Positions 7,398 to 16,302 of a stretch of 64,000 bases of DNA are shown piece after piece. The position numbers were made by a program, and so were the translations under genes. A model generated the notes under the pieces. That model worked only from the letters and a program-made list of their open reading frames with translations. It did not search any database and was not told the origin of the DNA. Position 1 is the first letter of the stretch. Each line of letters begins with the position of its first letter. The stretch spans positions 434,001 through 498,000 of the forward strand of contig NC_014377.1 of the NCBI RefSeq assembly GCF_000144645.1. Reading direction: 5' to 3'. The DNA comes from Thermosediminibacter oceani DSM 16646 (GTDB taxonomy: Bacteria > Bacillota > Thermosediminibacteria > Thermosediminibacterales > Thermosediminibacteraceae).

Positions 7398-7458
7398 AAG
7401 ATAAAGGAGATCACATATTAGTCATGTATATATAATATGTGTTCTCCTTTATCTTTTA
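7395..7458. repeat. Long inverted repeat between transposon debris and crcB
   Basis: TAAAAGATAAAGGAGA pairs with its complement at 7443-7458, and the inner part (CACATATTA / TAATATGTG) continues the pairing. It could be a bidirectional terminator serving the leftward crcB operon, or the end of a mobile element. Confidence 0.6.
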
Positions 7459-7488
7459 TTAAACTAAAGATCCCCGTTAGTTGCACAA

Positions 7489-7854
7489 TCAGAGAATTAT
7501 GTGGGTAATTGAGCCACCAATCCAAGCGAATATAACTCCCAATAATACTGATGTTGAAATATAAATTACTGCATTTCTTGTATCTTTTTTTTGCAACATT
7601 AGAATAGTTTCATATCCGAAGGTTGAAAAGGTTGTATATGCTCCAAGAAAACCAGTACAAAAGAGAAGCCATAAACCTTCAGAAATTGCATTATTAAAAT
7701 GTAAAACGGCAAGAATACCCAGAATGAAAGAACCACTTATGTTTATTATCCAAGTCCCGAAAGGAAAGGCAGACGATGCCTTGCTTGTTATCCATTTCCC
7801 AAGCACAAACCTTGAAATTGCCCCAATTATGCCTCCAACACCGACTAAGAACAT
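7489..7854 (-). CDS. crcB: Fluoride channel CrcB/Fluc, second of a tandem pair
   Basis: 121 residues with four hydrophobic segments and the family signature GFLGAYTTFSTF at about residues 67-78 plus the N-terminal GGIIGAISRF motif. CrcB/Fluc proteins are small dual-topology membrane channels that release fluoride from the cytoplasm. Its start overlaps the last base of the upstream gene, so the two are translated together. Tandem crcB genes usually encode two oppositely oriented subunits of a heterodimer, which is inferred here. Expression should follow the fluoride riboswitch at 8284-8375. Confidence 0.92.
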   Translation of the reverse strand: MFLVGVGGIIGAISRFVLGKWITSKASSAFPFGTWIINISGSFILGILAVLHFNNAISEGLWLLFCTGFLGAYTTFSTFGYETILMLQKKDTRNAVIYISTSVLLGVIFAWIGGSITHIIL

Positions 7855-8255
7855 TACTCTAACTCTCCTTCCATTCCCCCAGATGGTTGAACAGTCAATG
7901 TCGCCAATTTAAAGCCAGTAATGGCTAATCCAATACCACCAAGAATACTCAATAGAACATAAATTAAAGCCATTACAAGATGGTTACTCTTTATAAGATT
8001 CAGTGTTTCAACTGAAAAAGTTGAAAATGTAGTAAAAGCCCCAGTAAATCCTGTGCCTATGGCTAATTTTAGTGTCGGATTGATATGCCACCGTTTTTCA
8101 GTGATGGTATAAAACCAAGCAAGAAAGAAACACCCCAATAGGTTAATGGTTAATGTGCCAAGCGGAAAACTATTCGTTACTGGAATCCACATTCCAACCA
8201 AATAACGCATGATAGCCCCAAAGAAACCTCCAACTCCTACTGCAAATACATCCAC
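7854..8255 (-). CDS. crcB: Fluoride channel CrcB/Fluc, first of a tandem pair
   Basis: 133 residues, four membrane segments, signature GFTGAFTTFSTFSVE and the N-terminal GGFFGAIMRYLVG motif. The ATG follows TAGGGGGGTATTG. The C-terminus (QPSGGMEGELE) is hydrophilic and slightly longer than usual. It lies directly below the fluoride riboswitch and terminator and overlaps the second crcB by one base, forming a two-gene operon. Together with the partner it should protect the cell against fluoride. Confidence 0.93.
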   Translation of the reverse strand: MDVFAVGVGGFFGAIMRYLVGMWIPVTNSFPLGTLTINLLGCFFLAWFYTITEKRWHINPTLKLAIGTGFTGAFTTFSTFSVETLNLIKSNHLVMALIYVLLSILGGIGLAITGFKLATLTVQPSGGMEGELE

Positions 8256-8283
8256 ATCAATACCCCCCTAACTTAATTTTCCT

Positions 8284-8375
8284 CTAAAAATAACCAGACT
8301 CCTACCAGCAACAAGAGATCGCTGGTAGGAGTCATTAGTCGCACGGACGGTTAGGGCGAACTCCATCGCCTATTT
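8284..8375 (-). ncRNA. Fluoride riboswitch with expression-platform terminator
   Basis: The minus strand reads GGCGATGGAGTTCGCC and then CTAACCGTCC, the conserved P1/P2 and pseudoknot elements of the crcB (fluoride) motif. The 3' strand of the aptamer merges with a 13-bp terminator stem (GACTCCTACCAGC at 8297 with GCTGGTAGGAGTC to 8333) followed by TGGTTATTTTT. Fluoride binding would favour antitermination and expression of the two crcB genes, as established for this class. Confidence 0.93.
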
Positions 8376-8386
8376 GATTACGAATT

Positions 8387-8415
8387 ATTATATAGAAAAT
8401 ATGGTACAAAGTCAA
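8387..8415 (-). promoter_or_regulatory. Promoter of the crcB operon
   Basis: Minus strand TTGACT (8415-8410), 17-bp spacer, TATAAT (8392-8387). It places the start of transcription just upstream of the riboswitch. Confidence 0.8.
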
Positions 8416-8482
8416 TTCTCTATTTCAATTAAACTGTCCTTTAGTTAAACAAGGAAGGGTATACGATGTCATGCCTAATAGT

Positions 8483-8620
8483 TTATAATTTTTTATAAAT
8501 TTCTGCGTAAGCTACTTTTAATTGTTCTCGTAATTGCTTGTTATCGTCTTCTAACTTTATCTCCACATACCAGCTTTCATTATCAAGTTCTTTACTTTCA
8601 ATCCGCCAATTGATTGGGTG
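8483..8620 (-). pseudogene. C-terminal remnant of an unknown coiled-coil gene
   Basis: A minus-strand frame reads PINWRIESKELDNESWYVEI and then LEDDNKQLREQLKVAYAEI before KKL and stop. It is protein-like, with a short coiled coil, but has no start. The copy at 6893-6955 carries the same frame interrupted by three stops. It follows the recombinase tail and probably belonged to the same mobile element. Confidence 0.35.
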
Positions 8621-8706
8621 AATAAGCAAGGATTAAACGTAATTACCGGAGTAAATAATTTTCCATTCCACGGAAAGGGGTATTGTCAGGCACGGTTTGC
8701 CTCCAT
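8563..8706. repeat. Direct repeat, right copy, with recombinase tail
   Basis: Right partner of the repeat at 6893-7029. The minus-strand recombinase end here reads GGKPCLTIPLSVEWKIIYSG and stops at 8633. Together the two copies bracket the recombinase fragment, the inverted repeat and the crcB operon. They could mark two successive element ends or a duplication by recombination. Confidence 0.7.
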
Positions 8707-8904
8707 CATAAAATCAAACTTTGCGAACATAAGCCTGGAGGAGACGTTTTCATCTTCCGGGCTTTTAGTTTTTTCTGATTATGTACAAAGCAGGATTTTG
8801 GCAAAATATATCAAAAATGCACAATAAGGCGAAATCTGATTAAAGCCCATATAGTGAGATTGTTCTATTATGGTGCTTCTATGTTGCTTATTTGCAGGAA
8901 AAAA

Positions 8905-9019
8905 AAACCCTCCCTTTTTCGAGAGGCTTAAGGGTTCAATGCCTAAAAGCCTCACCAGGAGGTGCCGGTGTTTGGCGGTGTGGAATTTTACCACACTGCA
9001 AGGGAGGGGGTGAGGGGAT
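8905..9019 (+). ncRNA. Structured leader of peptide unit B, covers the ribosome-binding site
   Basis: CCCTCCCTT (8908-8916) pairs with AAGGGAGGG (9000-9008), which is the Shine-Dalgarno sequence of the peptide gene at 9020. The inner hairpin GCGGTGTGG / CCACACTGC is kept with a G-U pair where copy A has G-C, and its length shifts by one pair. The block GAGGTGCCGGTGTTTGGCGG is identical to copy A. The promoter differs from that of copy A: the sequence before 8905 is not homologous. Confidence 0.6.
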
Positions 9020-9103
9020 ATGATACGGGCTATAAACGCCGTTCTATCGTTGTTAGGTCTGGAAATTGAAATCGAAGTTAAAATTAAGATAAAGAAAAAG
9101 TAG
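9020..9103 (+). CDS. 27-residue peptide of repeated unit B
   Basis: ATG lies about 11 bases after GGGAGGGGG. N-terminal half MIRAINAVLSLLG is hydrophobic; the C-terminal half LEIEIEVKIKIKKK alternates charged and hydrophobic residues and ends basic. Compared with unit A the aligned residues SLL, E-I-E, K-I and KKK are kept while many bases differ, consistent with selection on the peptide. The gene ends inside the terminator of the opposing RNA, as in unit A. Function unknown; toxin-like or signalling peptide are possibilities. Confidence 0.6.
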   Translation: MIRAINAVLSLLGLEIEIEVKIKIKKK

Positions 9104-9170
9104 CTCAAACGGCTACTTAAAGAATTTAAATTCGTGCTAAACTTTTCCACACTTGCCTCATCGGCACCTC
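9091..9170 (-). ncRNA. Convergent small RNA of unit B
   Basis: About 80 nt from the promoter at 9177-9206 to the terminator AGTAGC-CGTTTGA-GCTACT with a TTTTTC tail. The 5' 26 nt match those of unit A exactly and repeat the leader segment 8959-8985. The middle differs from unit A. The 3' part is antisense to the end of the peptide gene. Confidence 0.55.
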
Positions 9171-9176
9171 ACTAAT

Positions 9177-9206
9177 ATTATAACTCCTTTAATTTATATT
9201 TATCAA
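9177..9206 (-). promoter_or_regulatory. Promoter of the convergent RNA, unit B
   Basis: Minus strand TTGATA (9206-9201), 18-bp spacer, TATAAT (9182-9177): the same boxes and spacing as in unit A. Confidence 0.65.
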
Positions 9207-9362
9207 TACCTTTTTATCAATATCTTCGCGATAAATCTATCCCGCCGGGGATAGATTTTATTTTTTTGTTAATGCAAATTAACGTCCTATGTCCCGGATT
9301 AGGCTGTTTGTACCGGAATAACCCTAAAAATTTTTCGGGAAACTACTTTTGGAGGTGTTTTT

Positions 9363-9683
9363 ATGAGGATAACGGCAGTAATCCCGAGGCAGGATCAGGT
9401 GGGTGCTCTGGTGGACTCTTTAGAAAATATGGGTTTTAGGAGAAAAGATATGATCATTACCGATATGGTAAAGTCAGAGAGTAAGTTTGAAGAAGATCCC
9501 GACGAGATCATCGATATAAAAACCGAGCGGGAAGGGCTTGGGGAAAAAGAGCCTTATACGAATGCTTTTTCGGACAGAATTAAATACGGTATTCTGGTCA
9601 GCGTGGAAGTTCCGGAAAAAAACGCCGCCCGGGTCATGGAGATTATGGAACAAAACGGAGCGGTGGAGATTATAAAAGAATAA
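9363..9683 (+). CDS. Small protein of unknown function (106 aa)
   Basis: ATG at 9363 follows GGAGGTGTTTTT. The protein begins MRITAVIPRQDQVGALVDSL and ends with VEVPEKNAARVMEIMEQNGA. This looks like two beta-alpha-beta halves, as in ferredoxin-fold or P-II/ACT-like small regulators, separated by an acidic loop (EEDPDEIIDIKTE). No signal peptide or membrane segment. I do not recognise the family. It stands alone between peptide unit B and a hairpin. Confidence 0.7.
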   Translation: MRITAVIPRQDQVGALVDSLENMGFRRKDMIITDMVKSESKFEEDPDEIIDIKTEREGLGEKEPYTNAFSDRIKYGILVSVEVPEKNAARVMEIMEQNGAVEIIKE

Positions 9684-9694
9684 ATAAAGCGACA

Positions 9695-9712
9695 ACCCGG
9701 CTTGCCGCCGGG
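9695..9712. terminator. Hairpin after the 106-aa gene
   Basis: ACCCGGC-TTGCC-GCCGGGT followed by AGTTTTG on the plus strand; on the minus strand the same hairpin is followed by TGTCGCTTTATTT. The next 60 bases on the minus strand (TTGCCGGGAGC, GTCCCTGCATGGAGG) resemble the structured repeats at 4811, 5110 and 5870. Confidence 0.5.
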
Positions 9713-9783
9713 TAGTTTTGCCTCCATGCAGGGACGATGCGGCGCTCCCGGCAATGCCACTTTTTTAAAGGAGGTCAAGAACT

Positions 9784-10704
9784 ATGTATACTACTGAAAC
9801 AAAAATTATAAATGTTTGGCGGATCGATATCAAGCCCGATATTCAAAGAGAGGTTGACCCGGTAAAGCTGTGCCTTAATGAAGGGATTATCGGAATCGGC
9901 TGGCGCGTATACGGCAGGCCGACTTCCAAGGAAGACTATTGGGAAAAGGCAAAAGCAATATATGCTAAAGATGCGGACTGGGTACGTGCGGCAACGCCCT
10001 TCCTTTTTCAGATGAAAGAAGGTGACCTGGTGTGGATAAGGGATTTAATGGGAATTTATTACCTCGGAAGAATTGAAGGCGATTGGGAATACCGGGATGA
10101 ACCCGTATATATGCAGGCTGATATCGTAAATGTGCGCAAATGTAAATTATTCAAAGTCGGTGCTAATGTCCCCGGTGGAGTGAGCAACAGTTTTCGTACT
10201 AGAGGTACGGTCCAGGGAATTAATGACCAAACGGTAAATCTATTTTCACGCTTTGTTTATAATAAGTTAGCAGGACAAGAAATCTACGATACAAAACACG
10301 AAATTTATGGGAAAAGAGATATTTTTAGTTTTCTTACCGAAACCGATTTAGAGGATATAGTAGCCCTTTTCCTGCAACATGAAGGGTATTTGCTTATTCC
10401 AAGCTCGCTATCAAGCCGAAATGACATACCCTTTTATGAGCTTCAGCTTATTCACAGGTCGACCGGAGAGCTGGCTTTTGTACAAGTTAAAAGTGCAAAT
10501 ATCGTATTAAATCCCGATTACTACGCACGCTTTCCGCATAAAATATTCCTGTTCAGTCCCGCCGGTTACAGTACCCCCTCCAATCCCTATGAGCATGTAA
10601 TAACTTTAAAGAGGGATGATATTGAAAAATTCATCTTTAATTTTAAGCATATAATGCCTGCTCATGTGCGCCTTTGGTTGGAGTATATAGAGGAGGTAAA
10701 ATAA
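9784..10704 (+). CDS. Orphan EVE/PUA-like plus Mrr-like nuclease (candidate type IV restriction enzyme)
   Basis: 306 residues. Residues 1-130 carry features of PUA/EVE-type base-reading domains: GIIGIGWRVYGRP, FQMKEGDLVWIRD and YYLGRIEGDWEY. From about residue 180 a PD-(D/E)xK nuclease of Mrr type is suggested: TDLEDIVALFLQHEGY helix, then YELQLI and ELAFVQVKS, where E and QVK would be catalytic. EVE plus Mrr-like nuclease is an architecture of modification-dependent restriction. No methylase or partner is nearby; the gene stands in mobile-element debris, as defence genes often do. The nuclease assignment is by motif only. ATG at 9784 follows AAAGGAGGTCAAGAACT. Confidence 0.6.
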   Translation: MYTTETKIINVWRIDIKPDIQREVDPVKLCLNEGIIGIGWRVYGRPTSKEDYWEKAKAIYAKDADWVRAATPFLFQMKEGDLVWIRDLMGIYYLGRIEGDWEYRDEPVYMQADIVNVRKCKLFKVGANVPGGVSNSFRTRGTVQGINDQTVNLFSRFVYNKLAGQEIYDTKHEIYGKRDIFSFLTETDLEDIVALFLQHEGYLLIPSSLSSRNDIPFYELQLIHRSTGELAFVQVKSANIVLNPDYYARFPHKIFLFSPAGYSTPSNPYEHVITLKRDDIEKFIFNFKHIMPAHVRLWLEYIEEVK

Positions 10705-10734
10705 ATAGCCGGCCGGGACTGGCTGGCTATGTAA

Positions 10735-10960
10735 GAATTTATTATACCGAGGACGCCGGGCAATCAAATGAGCTGAAAACAAAAAAGCCGTTGTTGTTCG
10801 GCTCCGTAAATATTTGATATAATTAACTTATTAAGGCAAGTGGGACACTCGTATCATCGAAACTTCACTAATATTTTAACTCTTTTAATTTGAATTTATC
10901 CCAAAGAATATTTTCTTACACGGAAAGAGGTATCGTTAAGCACGGTTCGCCTTTATCAAA
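10735..10960. repeat. Deleted remnant of the peptide unit plus recombinase tail
   Basis: 10772-10848 matches 5171-5243 (terminator hairpin, TATAAT, AGGCAAGTGG). The sequence then jumps to the homologue of the unit's right end (CATCG, CTTCACTAATATTTTAACTC). The leader, peptide and small-RNA body are missing. Downstream, on the minus strand, KGEPCLTIPLSV and stop (10916) is another serine-recombinase tail. So the right boundary of this unit again abuts a recombinase end. Confidence 0.55.
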
Positions 10961-11001
10961 AGCCAGCCTTTTTAAAAAATTAAGATGGGAGAGGAGATCC
11001 T

Positions 11002-12522
11002 GTGGGAGCAAAATGCATTATGATTCAGGGTACCGGCTCATCCGTCGGTAAAAGCAGAATTGTAACTGGGCTTTGCCGAATCTTAAAAGAGGATGGGTTC
11101 AAGGTAGCACCGTTTAAAGCTCAAAACATGGCTTTAAATTCTTACATCACGCGGGAAGGCCTGGAAATAGGCAGGGCTCAGGCTACCCAGGCGGAAGCAT
11201 GCGGTCTTGAGCCATCGGTTCTCATGAACCCGGTATTGCTCAAACCTACTTCCGATAAGAACTGCCAGGTTATCATCCGGGGCAAAGTTTACGGCAATTT
11301 ATCAGCAATGGATTACCATGAGTTCAAAGCCAAGTTAAAAAAGGTAGTGACAGAAACTTACGAAGAATTGAAGAGTCAGTATGATGTTATCGTCATAGAA
11401 GGAGCCGGGAGTCCGGCGGAGATAAATTTGAGGGAAAATGACCTTGTAAACATGGGTATGGCGGAGATAGCCGATGCACCCGTTGTTCTGGTGGGTGACA
11501 TAGATAAAGGCGGAGTCTTTGCTTCCCTTTACGGCACCATAATGATTCTTGAGGAAAAAGAAAGGGAAAGGATAAAAGGCGTTATTATAAATAAATTCCG
11601 GGGGGATATAAAGCTTCTAGAACCGGGAATCAAAATGCTGGAAGATTTGATAAAAAGGCCCGTTCTGGGAGTCGTCCCCTTCGATCATTCCTACATCGAT
11701 GAGGAAGATAACCCCGGTTTTGAGATGTACAGGTTGAAACTCAAAGGGTCTCGTGAAGGTGTTGTGATAAAAATCCTTCTGCTGCCGCATATATCAAACT
11801 TTACGGATTTCGTTCCGCTTTCCAATTTTGAAAATGCATCTATCGAATATGTAAGGCCGGGTCAGAGCATAGGTGACGCGGATGCGGTTATAATACCCGG
11901 CACAAAAAACACCATAGGCGACTTTATAAAAGTCAGAGAATGGGGATGGGATGGAGAAATAAAAGAATTGGCAAAAAAAGGAACGGTAATAATGGGCATT
12001 TGCGGCGGTTTCCAAATGTTAGGAAAATTGATAAAGGACCCTCACGGCGTGGAAGGGGATATCAGGGAAATTGAGGGCATCGGACTATTAGACGTGGAAA
12101 CCGAACTTTTGGGAGAAAAAGTTACAAAAAAAGCCGCGGGGCACGTGCTGGAACATGAAAAAGGGCTTGCCGCATATCTTTCAAATTCTCCCTTTGAAGG
12201 GTATGAAATACATATGGGGAGGACGTTAAACAGGGGGGGAAGTAACTTTTCCATGATAAAAAGAAAAGGGGAAGATGAACACCTCCCCGACGGTGCCGTG
12301 GATGAAACGGGCAATATCATAGGAACTTACGTCCACGGAATATTTGAAAGCGGAGAGTTTACGAAAAGGTTTATGAACTATTTATGCGAAAGAAAAGGAT
12401 TGAAACAAGCCGGAGGAAATATAGATTTCAGAAGATTTAAAGAAGAACAATTCAATAACTGGGCCAAAATTTTAAGGCAATGCCTCAATATGGATGAAAT
12501 CTATAGAATAATAGGTTTATAA
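11002..12522 (+). CDS. cobQ: Cobyric acid synthase
   Basis: 506 residues. The ATP-dependent amidase of adenosylcobalamin synthesis, which amidates the b, d, e and g side chains. N-terminal P-loop GTGSSVGKS at residues 10-18, and GDIDKGGVFASLYG near 165-178. The C-terminal class I glutaminase domain has the nucleophile Cys334 in GICGGFQMLG and His445 in TYVHGIF. GTG start after GGGAGAGGAGATCCT. It stands alone: no other cobalamin genes and no recognisable cobalamin riboswitch lie upstream, so the rest of the pathway must be elsewhere or the gene serves salvage. Confidence 0.95.
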   Translation: MGAKCIMIQGTGSSVGKSRIVTGLCRILKEDGFKVAPFKAQNMALNSYITREGLEIGRAQATQAEACGLEPSVLMNPVLLKPTSDKNCQVIIRGKVYGNLSAMDYHEFKAKLKKVVTETYEELKSQYDVIVIEGAGSPAEINLRENDLVNMGMAEIADAPVVLVGDIDKGGVFASLYGTIMILEEKERERIKGVIINKFRGDIKLLEPGIKMLEDLIKRPVLGVVPFDHSYIDEEDNPGFEMYRLKLKGSREGVVIKILLLPHISNFTDFVPLSNFENASIEYVRPGQSIGDADAVIIPGTKNTIGDFIKVREWGWDGEIKELAKKGTVIMGICGGFQMLGKLIKDPHGVEGDIREIEGIGLLDVETELLGEKVTKKAAGHVLEHEKGLAAYLSNSPFEGYEIHMGRTLNRGGSNFSMIKRKGEDEHLPDGAVDETGNIIGTYVHGIFESGEFTKRFMNYLCERKGLKQAGGNIDFRRFKEEQFNNWAKILRQCLNMDEIYRIIGL

Positions 12523-12534
12523 ACTGTTATACTC

Positions 12535-12640
12535 AACAACGGCATGAGAGACCTCAAGCCCTTTCCTCGCAGCAGTTGAATGCGGGCAAGGGGAAGGCTG
12601 TATGGGATCTCTCTTTCTTTTTCTAATGGGAAAAGTTATA
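12535..12640 (+). terminator. Structured 3' region after cobQ
   Basis: GAGAGA near 12545 can pair with TCTCTC at about 12618, followed by TTTCTTTTTC. Between them is a GC-rich inner part. It reads as a long terminator hairpin; the inner pairing is uncertain. Confidence 0.35.
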
Positions 12641-12664
12641 CGACCATGATTTTAAGCTGACATA

Positions 12665-13951
12665 TTAGTGCACCGGAGTGGAAGCGCCGGTATCGACTTT
12701 TTTGGTGTTCGGTGGCACCGGCCGGGGCAGGCGGAGCAGGACGAGTGCACCGAGCCCGGCAAGAGCAGACATAGCGGCACCGGTGAAAAACACCGGGGAC
12801 CAACCGCTCAACTGGGCTACAAGAGCTGCCACGTAGCTTCCTACGATGCCGCCCACACCTTTGGCGCTGTACATGAAACCGTAGTTGGTTGCAGCGTACT
12901 TGGTGCCGAAGATGTCAGCGTTCACCGCCGGGAAGAGGGCATAGAGTTCACCCCATGTGAACATGATCAGCGCAAAAAGGAAGACAAACATGGCCGGGCT
13001 TTGCCCCAGGAACGGCACCAGCGCCATTGCAACGCCGTTTAAGGTAAAGGCCAGGAACATGGTTTGATAGCGGCCGAGTTTATCGGAGACTGAACCCCAG
13101 AAGATACGTCCGGCTCCATTGGCCACGGTGTTGACGGTGGCGGCTAGGACGATAATCCCCGCGGGGATGCCGGCATCCTGTCCGAAAGGTTTGGTCTGGG
13201 CGGTGACTACCATACCCCCGGTAACGATGAATAGGAACATTATGTAAATTAACCAGAAGTGCAAAGTCCTGAACATCTCCAGGGTCGTAAACTGGTGCTG
13301 TTCCGTGCTCGTATCCGCTTTGGCGCCGCTGGCTGGCTTTTTCGGAGGTACACGCATCAACTGGGCTGCAATAAAGATTAAAATACCCTGAATAATCCCC
13401 GTGGTCACGAACGCTGATGCGTAACCCTGGTTGCGGAGTGCCATGGCGATGAAAGGTATAAAAAGCGCCGCCCCTGAACCGAAGGCTGCCGATACGAGGC
13501 CGGAGGCTAAACCGCGCCGCGAAGGCTCGAACCAGCGCACTCCTGCAGCTACGGCGCCGCTGTAAATGAAAGCCGCTCCGATGCCAGCCAGGCTGTAGGC
13601 CACATACAGTGCAGACAGCGTCTTAACAATGCCCATCGCCGTCCAGCCGATTCCTACCATGAGCGCGGCTATGGTGAGGAGTAAACGGGGACTGTAGCGA
13701 TCGATGAAGTAACCGGCTATGGGCTGCCCCCAGCTTTCAAGGGCGATAAAAAGGGAAAATGCCAGCTGCACAGCCGCGCGGGAGGCGTTAAACCCCTTCT
13801 CCAGCTCGGGAACAAAGAGCGTCCATGCGTACTGCAAATTGGCAATCATGATCATACCGATCATAGCCAGGATAAGCTGCGTCCACGTGTTCCAGATGAA
13901 CGAACCATAAACCCCTTTCCGATCTGAGGTTTGCGGTGTTGACGTAGTCAT
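12665..13951 (-). CDS. OxlT-type oxalate/formate antiporter (MFS)
   Basis: About 428 residues with 12 hydrophobic segments. MFS features include the loop GYFIDRYSPRLLL after segment 2 and GSVSDKLGRYQTM after segment 8, and the family look of oxalate:formate antiporters (GWTAMGIVKTLSALYVAYSL). It lies 170 bp below the oxalate oxidoreductase genes on the same strand, which supports oxalate as substrate, with formate as counter-ion as in Oxalobacter OxlT. ATG 13951 is chosen because GGGAGGTGC lies 5-8 bases before it. Specificity is inferred from context. Confidence 0.82.
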   Translation of the reverse strand: MTTSTPQTSDRKGVYGSFIWNTWTQLILAMIGMIMIANLQYAWTLFVPELEKGFNASRAAVQLAFSLFIALESWGQPIAGYFIDRYSPRLLLTIAALMVGIGWTAMGIVKTLSALYVAYSLAGIGAAFIYSGAVAAGVRWFEPSRRGLASGLVSAAFGSGAALFIPFIAMALRNQGYASAFVTTGIIQGILIFIAAQLMRVPPKKPASGAKADTSTEQHQFTTLEMFRTLHFWLIYIMFLFIVTGGMVVTAQTKPFGQDAGIPAGIIVLAATVNTVANGAGRIFWGSVSDKLGRYQTMFLAFTLNGVAMALVPFLGQSPAMFVFLFALIMFTWGELYALFPAVNADIFGTKYAATNYGFMYSAKGVGGIVGSYVAALVAQLSGWSPVFFTGAAMSALAGLGALVLLRLPRPVPPNTKKVDTGASTPVH

Positions 13952-14052
13952 CAAAAGCACCTCCCTGTTAGTGATTATTAATAATTAATAAAATTATGAA
14001 AATTTTAGCTGGCCTTTTGAAATGATGGACTACCTGGTCCTGACAAGGACAT

Positions 14053-14080
14053 CTGCCCCAGGCTAAAAAGCCTGGGGCAG
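14053..14080. other. Hairpin between oxalate oxidoreductase and the transporter
   Basis: CTGCCCCAGGCT-AAAA-AGCCTGGGGCAG is a perfect 12-bp stem without a T-run on the minus strand. It may stabilise the 3' end of the upstream message or lower expression of the transporter. Confidence 0.55.
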
Positions 14081-14121
14081 GTAGAGAACGGGAACGTGCG
14101 GCGACCTACCGGGATTTACGG

Positions 14122-16282
<2,161 letters not shown>

Positions 16283-16302
16283 ATTCTTCACCTCCAGAAC
16301 CG

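Noticed and set aside
6893-8706. CRISPR array
   Set aside because: The repeats are two long, diverged direct copies with coding content; there are no regular short repeats and spacers anywhere in the window.
8618-8827. Plus-strand open frame of 69 codons across the right direct repeat
   Set aside because: It reads the recombinase tail in antisense and has no ribosome-binding site; the minus-strand reading is the coding one.
8779-9150. Minus-strand open frame of 123 codons across peptide unit B
   Set aside because: It runs through the conserved leader and peptide in antisense; the equivalent frame is not kept in unit A.
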